A stretch of DNA of 9,711 nucleotides, taken from assembly GCA_026996635.1 (NCBI GenBank), contig JALWKH010000397.1, positions 1-9,711 on the forward strand. Direction: 5' to 3'. Made by a program: the position numbers and the translations under genes. This document shows, piece by piece, positions 6,920 to 9,711 of the stretch. The notes beneath the pieces are model-generated. The model made no database searches and was not told the origin of the DNA. It saw nothing but the letters and a program-made list of their open reading frames with translations. Position 1 is the first letter of the stretch, and each line of letters opens with the position of its first letter. This stretch comes from Bacteroidales bacterium (lineage in GTDB: Bacteria > Bacteroidota > Bacteroidia > Bacteroidales > JALTDM01).

Positions 6920-6927
6920 TATATTTG
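6920..6927 (+). promoter_or_regulatory. -7 promoter box for the lipase-like gene
   Basis: TATATTTG matches TAnnTTTG and ends 22 bases before the ATG at 6950. The predicted leader (about 16 bases) is mostly the perfect palindrome AAAACCGGTTTT at 6936-6947. The hydrolase gene can thus be transcribed independently of the DUF5916 gene 107 bases upstream. Confidence 0.55.
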
Positions 6928-6949
6928 GAATGAACAAAACCGGTTTTTT

Positions 6950-8665
6950 ATGAAAAAGTTCATTATTTCTCTTTTCGCTTTTATCTACCTCGTTCCTGAA
7001 GTTTTTCCGCAAATAAAAAAAATTCCATATCCTATAATCTTTGTTCACGGCTTAAAATCCAGTGACAGAACTTTCAAAACAACAATGGAATTTTTGAATG
7101 AACATTATCAGTTGGGACCGATAAATGTTTTTGATGTGGTATTAAACGCAGATAATGACGATCATACAGCCGTACTTGAAGAAGATGTTAAATATGAAGA
7201 TTTTCATTTTGGAGACAGGGACATAAATGTAGGCAGGAGAAATTATGCAGATGATATTGATGATTTTGTAGATGGATGGCAACCTTCATATATTTTTGCA
7301 GTTAACTTCCAAGAAGAGAGGATAAGAGGTGCTGCAGGTTTTTGGAATGATTATTTTGACTACAGCGACCAGGCAGCTATTTTCAAACAAGGTTATGCAT
7401 TAAGTAAAGTAATAAAAGAGGTTTTAGAGTTCACGGGTGCCGAAAAGGTTATTCTCGTAGGTCATTCCATGGGCGGGCTTGCCATAAGGGAATATTTGCA
7501 ACGGACAGACGCAAACCATATCCATACAAACTGGATAGACACGTATAGTGAAGACGGCCACAAAGTAGCAAAAGTGATAACATTGGGTACACCTCATTTA
7601 GGTTCAAACACCGGACTCGATCCTACAAAATCGAGTGTTTTAAACGAAAAAACTGAAGCCGTTAGGGATATGAAATGGGAGTATGACAGTTATACCAATT
7701 GTAATGGTAGTCCTGTCGGTATTTATTTGTTCGGTGGAAATGAAAATTGCATTGCACCAACAGATGATAATGAAACGTTTTACAATGTTGATATAAACTG
7801 TAATGGCAGTACCACAGATAATATAATAGGTATTGACTTTTCAACTTACGATAATCCTGTGATGCCATTGCCGGAAAATATTCCGTACACATGGATTACT
7901 TCAATTTATGGAAGCACTGGTGGTCTTACGGGAGATGGTGCCGTAGCTATAGAAAGACAATGGTTGTATGTGGGAAATGAACCTGCTCCTCTCGGCATTA
8001 CTGACACATTGATGACAGATGTTTTTCATACTTCCGAACCTGATGATTTCTACACGGTAATAAGGGGACTTGACGAGCCGTCAAATCTTGATTTTGCATA
8101 TTTTATTTCATTAGATACGCAGTACTTGGGTTTTACTACTTATCAAACTAACATGGAAATTTTTGATGCGGATGCTTATTTTTTCAGATGTGACCCAAAT
8201 TCACAATACATAATCAGTATTGCTAACGAAGAATCTTTTGCTCACAGAATTGAAATTTATAACAGCAACAAGCAATTGATAAAAGAAGACAATTTTTATA
8301 CTCCGCCGTACCAAACCGAAATAACAACGGGAGAAGACAGTGTTATATATTTGAAAATTTACGGACACGCAACACCGATTTCGTATCTATATCCTTACGA
8401 TATCTCCGTCACTAAAGAAATGCAATATATTGAAACAACTTTCAGCACCGACTTAAAAGCATATTATTCAGAAGGCTTACTGCACTTAAGCAAACCTGTT
8501 TCGGGAAGTTTCGAACTTTATACTCTATCGGGACAAAAAGTGTTTTCCGCAAATAAAACCCAACCGACGGAAAATATCAATGTAAAATTACCGGCAGGGA
8601 TTTATACACTTTCGGTAAATAACAAAGAGAAAAGATATATCACAAAAATTGCCGTGGTGAGATAA
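6950..8665 (+). CDS. Secreted lipase-like alpha/beta hydrolase with T9SS type A sorting domain
   Basis: This 571-residue predicted exported esterase or lipase resembles the PGAP1/LipA-like group. The N-terminus is a signal sequence (about 1-21), though it lacks a good Ala at the cleavage site (VFPQ). The hydrolase follows: FVHG 31-34 (oxyanion loop), VGHSMGG 170-176 with nucleophile Ser173, TLGTPHLGS 211-219, then probable acid Asp329 in TGDGAV and His360 in VFHTSEPD. Between them, 248-296 is an insert rich in Asn, Asp and Gly that carries NCNGS twice (250-254, 283-287). Residues about 405-490 look like a beta-sandwich linker. The end (about 500-571) is a T9SS type A sorting domain: LSGQKV, LPAGIYTLSV, and a basic C-terminus TKIAVVR. 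The protein should cross the outer membrane by T9SS and be released or anchored at the surface. Substrate is unknown: lipid ester is the default guess. It has its own promoter box and a terminator 5 bases past the stop. Confidence 0.88.
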   Translation: MKKFIISLFAFIYLVPEVFPQIKKIPYPIIFVHGLKSSDRTFKTTMEFLNEHYQLGPINVFDVVLNADNDDHTAVLEEDVKYEDFHFGDRDINVGRRNYADDIDDFVDGWQPSYIFAVNFQEERIRGAAGFWNDYFDYSDQAAIFKQGYALSKVIKEVLEFTGAEKVILVGHSMGGLAIREYLQRTDANHIHTNWIDTYSEDGHKVAKVITLGTPHLGSNTGLDPTKSSVLNEKTEAVRDMKWEYDSYTNCNGSPVGIYLFGGNENCIAPTDDNETFYNVDINCNGSTTDNIIGIDFSTYDNPVMPLPENIPYTWITSIYGSTGGLTGDGAVAIERQWLYVGNEPAPLGITDTLMTDVFHTSEPDDFYTVIRGLDEPSNLDFAYFISLDTQYLGFTTYQTNMEIFDADAYFFRCDPNSQYIISIANEESFAHRIEIYNSNKQLIKEDNFYTPPYQTEITTGEDSVIYLKIYGHATPISYLYPYDISVTKEMQYIETTFSTDLKAYYSEGLLHLSKPVSGSFELYTLSGQKVFSANKTQPTENINVKLPAGIYTLSVNNKEKRYITKIAVVR

Positions 8666-8669
8666 AACA

Positions 8670-8698
8670 AAAAAGCCTCCCACTTCGGACGGCTTTTT
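8670..8698. terminator. Bidirectional rho-independent terminator between convergent genes
   Basis: AAAAAGCCTCC (8670-8680) pairs with GGACGGCTTTTT (8687-8698) around a CACTTC loop, leaving one unpaired C at 8690. T runs follow the G/C core in both directions, so it can serve the hydrolase gene ending at 8665 (+) and the DUF1015 gene ending at 8717 (-). Confidence 0.88.
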
Positions 8699-8716
8699 AT
8701 TTATTAACTCACTTTT

Positions 8717-9711
8717 TTAAATCTTATCCAACAAGTGAACTGCCAAACCGCTTCTTAATTTCGGTTCGAACCAAGTGGTTTTCGGCGGCATAATCATACC
8801 AGCATCGGCAATATCCATAAGCTGCTTCATTGTTACGGGATACAAAGCAAAAGCAACTTTCATTTCGCCGCTGTCCACTCTTCTTTTGAGTTCGCCCAAA
8901 CCTCTGATACCGCCTACAAAATCAATCCTTTTGTCTGTCCTCAAATCTTTTATGCCGAGTATTTCATCCAGCACATGATTTGACAAAACGGTAACATCCA
9001 AACCGTTAATGGGGTGGTTGTCGTCGTAAGTATGCGGTTTTGCATTCATCTTGTACCACTTGCCGTCAAGGTACATAGAAAATTCGTGCAACTTGGACGG
9101 CTTATATTCATTTTCGCCCATTTCAACCACATCAAAGTGTTGTTCCAACTTCTTCAGGAACTCTTCTTTTGTGAGACCGTTCAAATCCTTTACCACCCTG
9201 TTGTAGTCAATAATGGTAAGTTGGTCATCCGGGAAATGAACAGCCATAAAGTAGTTGTACTCTTCATCTCCGGTATGATTCGGATTGTTGCGTCTTTTTT
9301 CTGCACCTACCAATGCAGCTGCGGCTGTTCTGTGGTGTCCGTCAGCAACATAAGTATTAGGTATTTGTTCAAACAGTTCCAACAAGCGTTTAATCTTGTC
9401 TTGGTCTTTTATCACCCAAAAATGATGACCTACACCATCATCGGCAGTAAAGTCATACTCAGGGTCTTGGCTGTTTACCACCGAGTTTATTATTTCGTCT
9501 ATTTCGTCCACCTTGCGGTAAGTAAAGAAAACAGGCTCCATATTGGCATTGGTTACCCTCACATGCTTCATCCTGTCTTCTTCCTTGTCTTTGCGGGTGA
9601 GTTCGTGCTTTTTGATAACATCGTTCAAATAGTCGTCAACAGATGCACAAGCCACCAACCCGTATTGTGTTTTGCCGTTCATTGTTTGGGCATACACATA
9701 CAAATATTCAT
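8717..9711 (-). CDS. DUF1015 family protein, 5' end outside the window
   Basis: About 330 C-terminal residues of a DUF1015 protein are present; full-length members are near 400-420 residues, so roughly 80-90 are missing beyond 9711. Family signatures are HELTRKDKEEDRMKH (counted from the codon at 9703: residues 33-47), VTNANMEPVF 50-59 and the conserved DGHHRTAAA at 121-129. The reading frame stays open to the window edge: the two codons before 9703 read Glu-Tyr. The TTG at 9703 is therefore an internal Leu, not a start. No signal peptide or membrane helix is seen in what is visible; it is probably cytoplasmic. The biochemical role is unestablished. In many Bacteroidota I recall this gene beside serine-biosynthesis genes (serC, serA), which would lie upstream, outside this window; that is not shown here. 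It ends in the shared bidirectional terminator. Confidence 0.9.
   Translation of the reverse strand, partial: EYLYVYAQTMNGKTQYGLVACASVDDYLNDVIKKHELTRKDKEEDRMKHVRVTNANMEPVFFTYRKVDEIDEIINSVVNSQDPEYDFTADDGVGHHFWVIKDQDKIKRLLELFEQIPNTYVADGHHRTAAAALVGAEKRRNNPNHTGDEEYNYFMAVHFPDDQLTIIDYNRVVKDLNGLTKEEFLKKLEQHFDVVEMGENEYKPSKLHEFSMYLDGKWYKMNAKPHTYDDNHPINGLDVTVLSNHVLDEILGIKDLRTDKRIDFVGGIRGLGELKRRVDSGEMKVAFALYPVTMKQLMDIADAGMIMPPKTTWFEPKLRSGLAVHLLDKI

Noticed and set aside
6843..6949. Terminator between the DUF5916 gene and the hydrolase gene
   Set aside because: Only a 4-base stem (AACT/AGTT near 6880-6894) followed by A, not T. It is too weak to call.
1..9711. Mobile element, CRISPR array, toxin-antitoxin or defence locus
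   Set aside because: No transposase, integrase, direct-repeat array or attachment-site duplication of the tRNA 3' end was found. The gene content is typical chromosomal core or near-core.

Overview
The window reads as a chromosomal segment of a member of the Bacteroidota, probably a Bacteroidales-like or related lineage that has a type IX secretion system (T9SS). Three things support this. The DNA is A+T-rich, and five separate sites match the Bacteroidota -7 promoter box TAnnTTTG a short distance upstream of genes. The protein families are characteristic: a CBM9-like plus DUF5916 outer-membrane protein, a rhomboid with a DUF6576-type tail, and a DUF1015 protein. One secreted hydrolase ends in a T9SS sorting domain. 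I see no insertion sequence, phage gene, CRISPR array or rRNA gene.

Layout. Positions 17-2827 (+) hold a tight three-gene unit: two consecutive rhomboid intramembrane serine proteases, then a membrane-anchored endonuclease/exonuclease/phosphatase (EEP) protein. The gaps are 13 and 5 bases. The second rhomboid has a near-perfect Shine-Dalgarno sequence, which is unusual in this phylum. A hairpin at 2831-2852 separates this unit from the convergent 2879-3877 (-) gene, a dihydroorotate dehydrogenase-like flavoprotein that lacks the usual catalytic cysteine motif. Upstream of it on the same strand lie tRNA-Ala(GGC) at 3977-4050, recognisable in full with its G3:U70 identity pair, and a 103-residue protein of unknown function at 4220-4531. 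A 160-base divergent region with a promoter on each strand then leads to a 716-residue DUF5916 outer-membrane protein (4692-6842, +) and a 571-residue secreted lipase-like alpha/beta hydrolase (6950-8665, +). A bidirectional hairpin terminator at 8670-8698 separates the hydrolase from a DUF1015 gene (8717-9711, -), whose 5' end lies beyond the window.

How the genes work together. The first three products are all predicted inner-membrane proteins with active sites at or beyond the periplasmic face, so they may share a task in envelope proteolysis or phosphodiester cleavage; their substrates cannot be read from sequence. The DUF5916 protein and the hydrolase are both predicted to reach the outer membrane or cell surface, but each has its own promoter box, so they need not be one system. 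The flavoprotein, tRNA and DUF1015 genes look like independent housekeeping units.

I do not see a clear new multi-gene system. The most useful second looks are the tandem rhomboids (a GASA motif in one, a large periplasmic insert in the other), the repeated NCNGS motif in the hydrolase, the missing catalytic cysteine in the flavoprotein, the strong Shine-Dalgarno, and two terminators with the same 3' arm and different one-base bulges.
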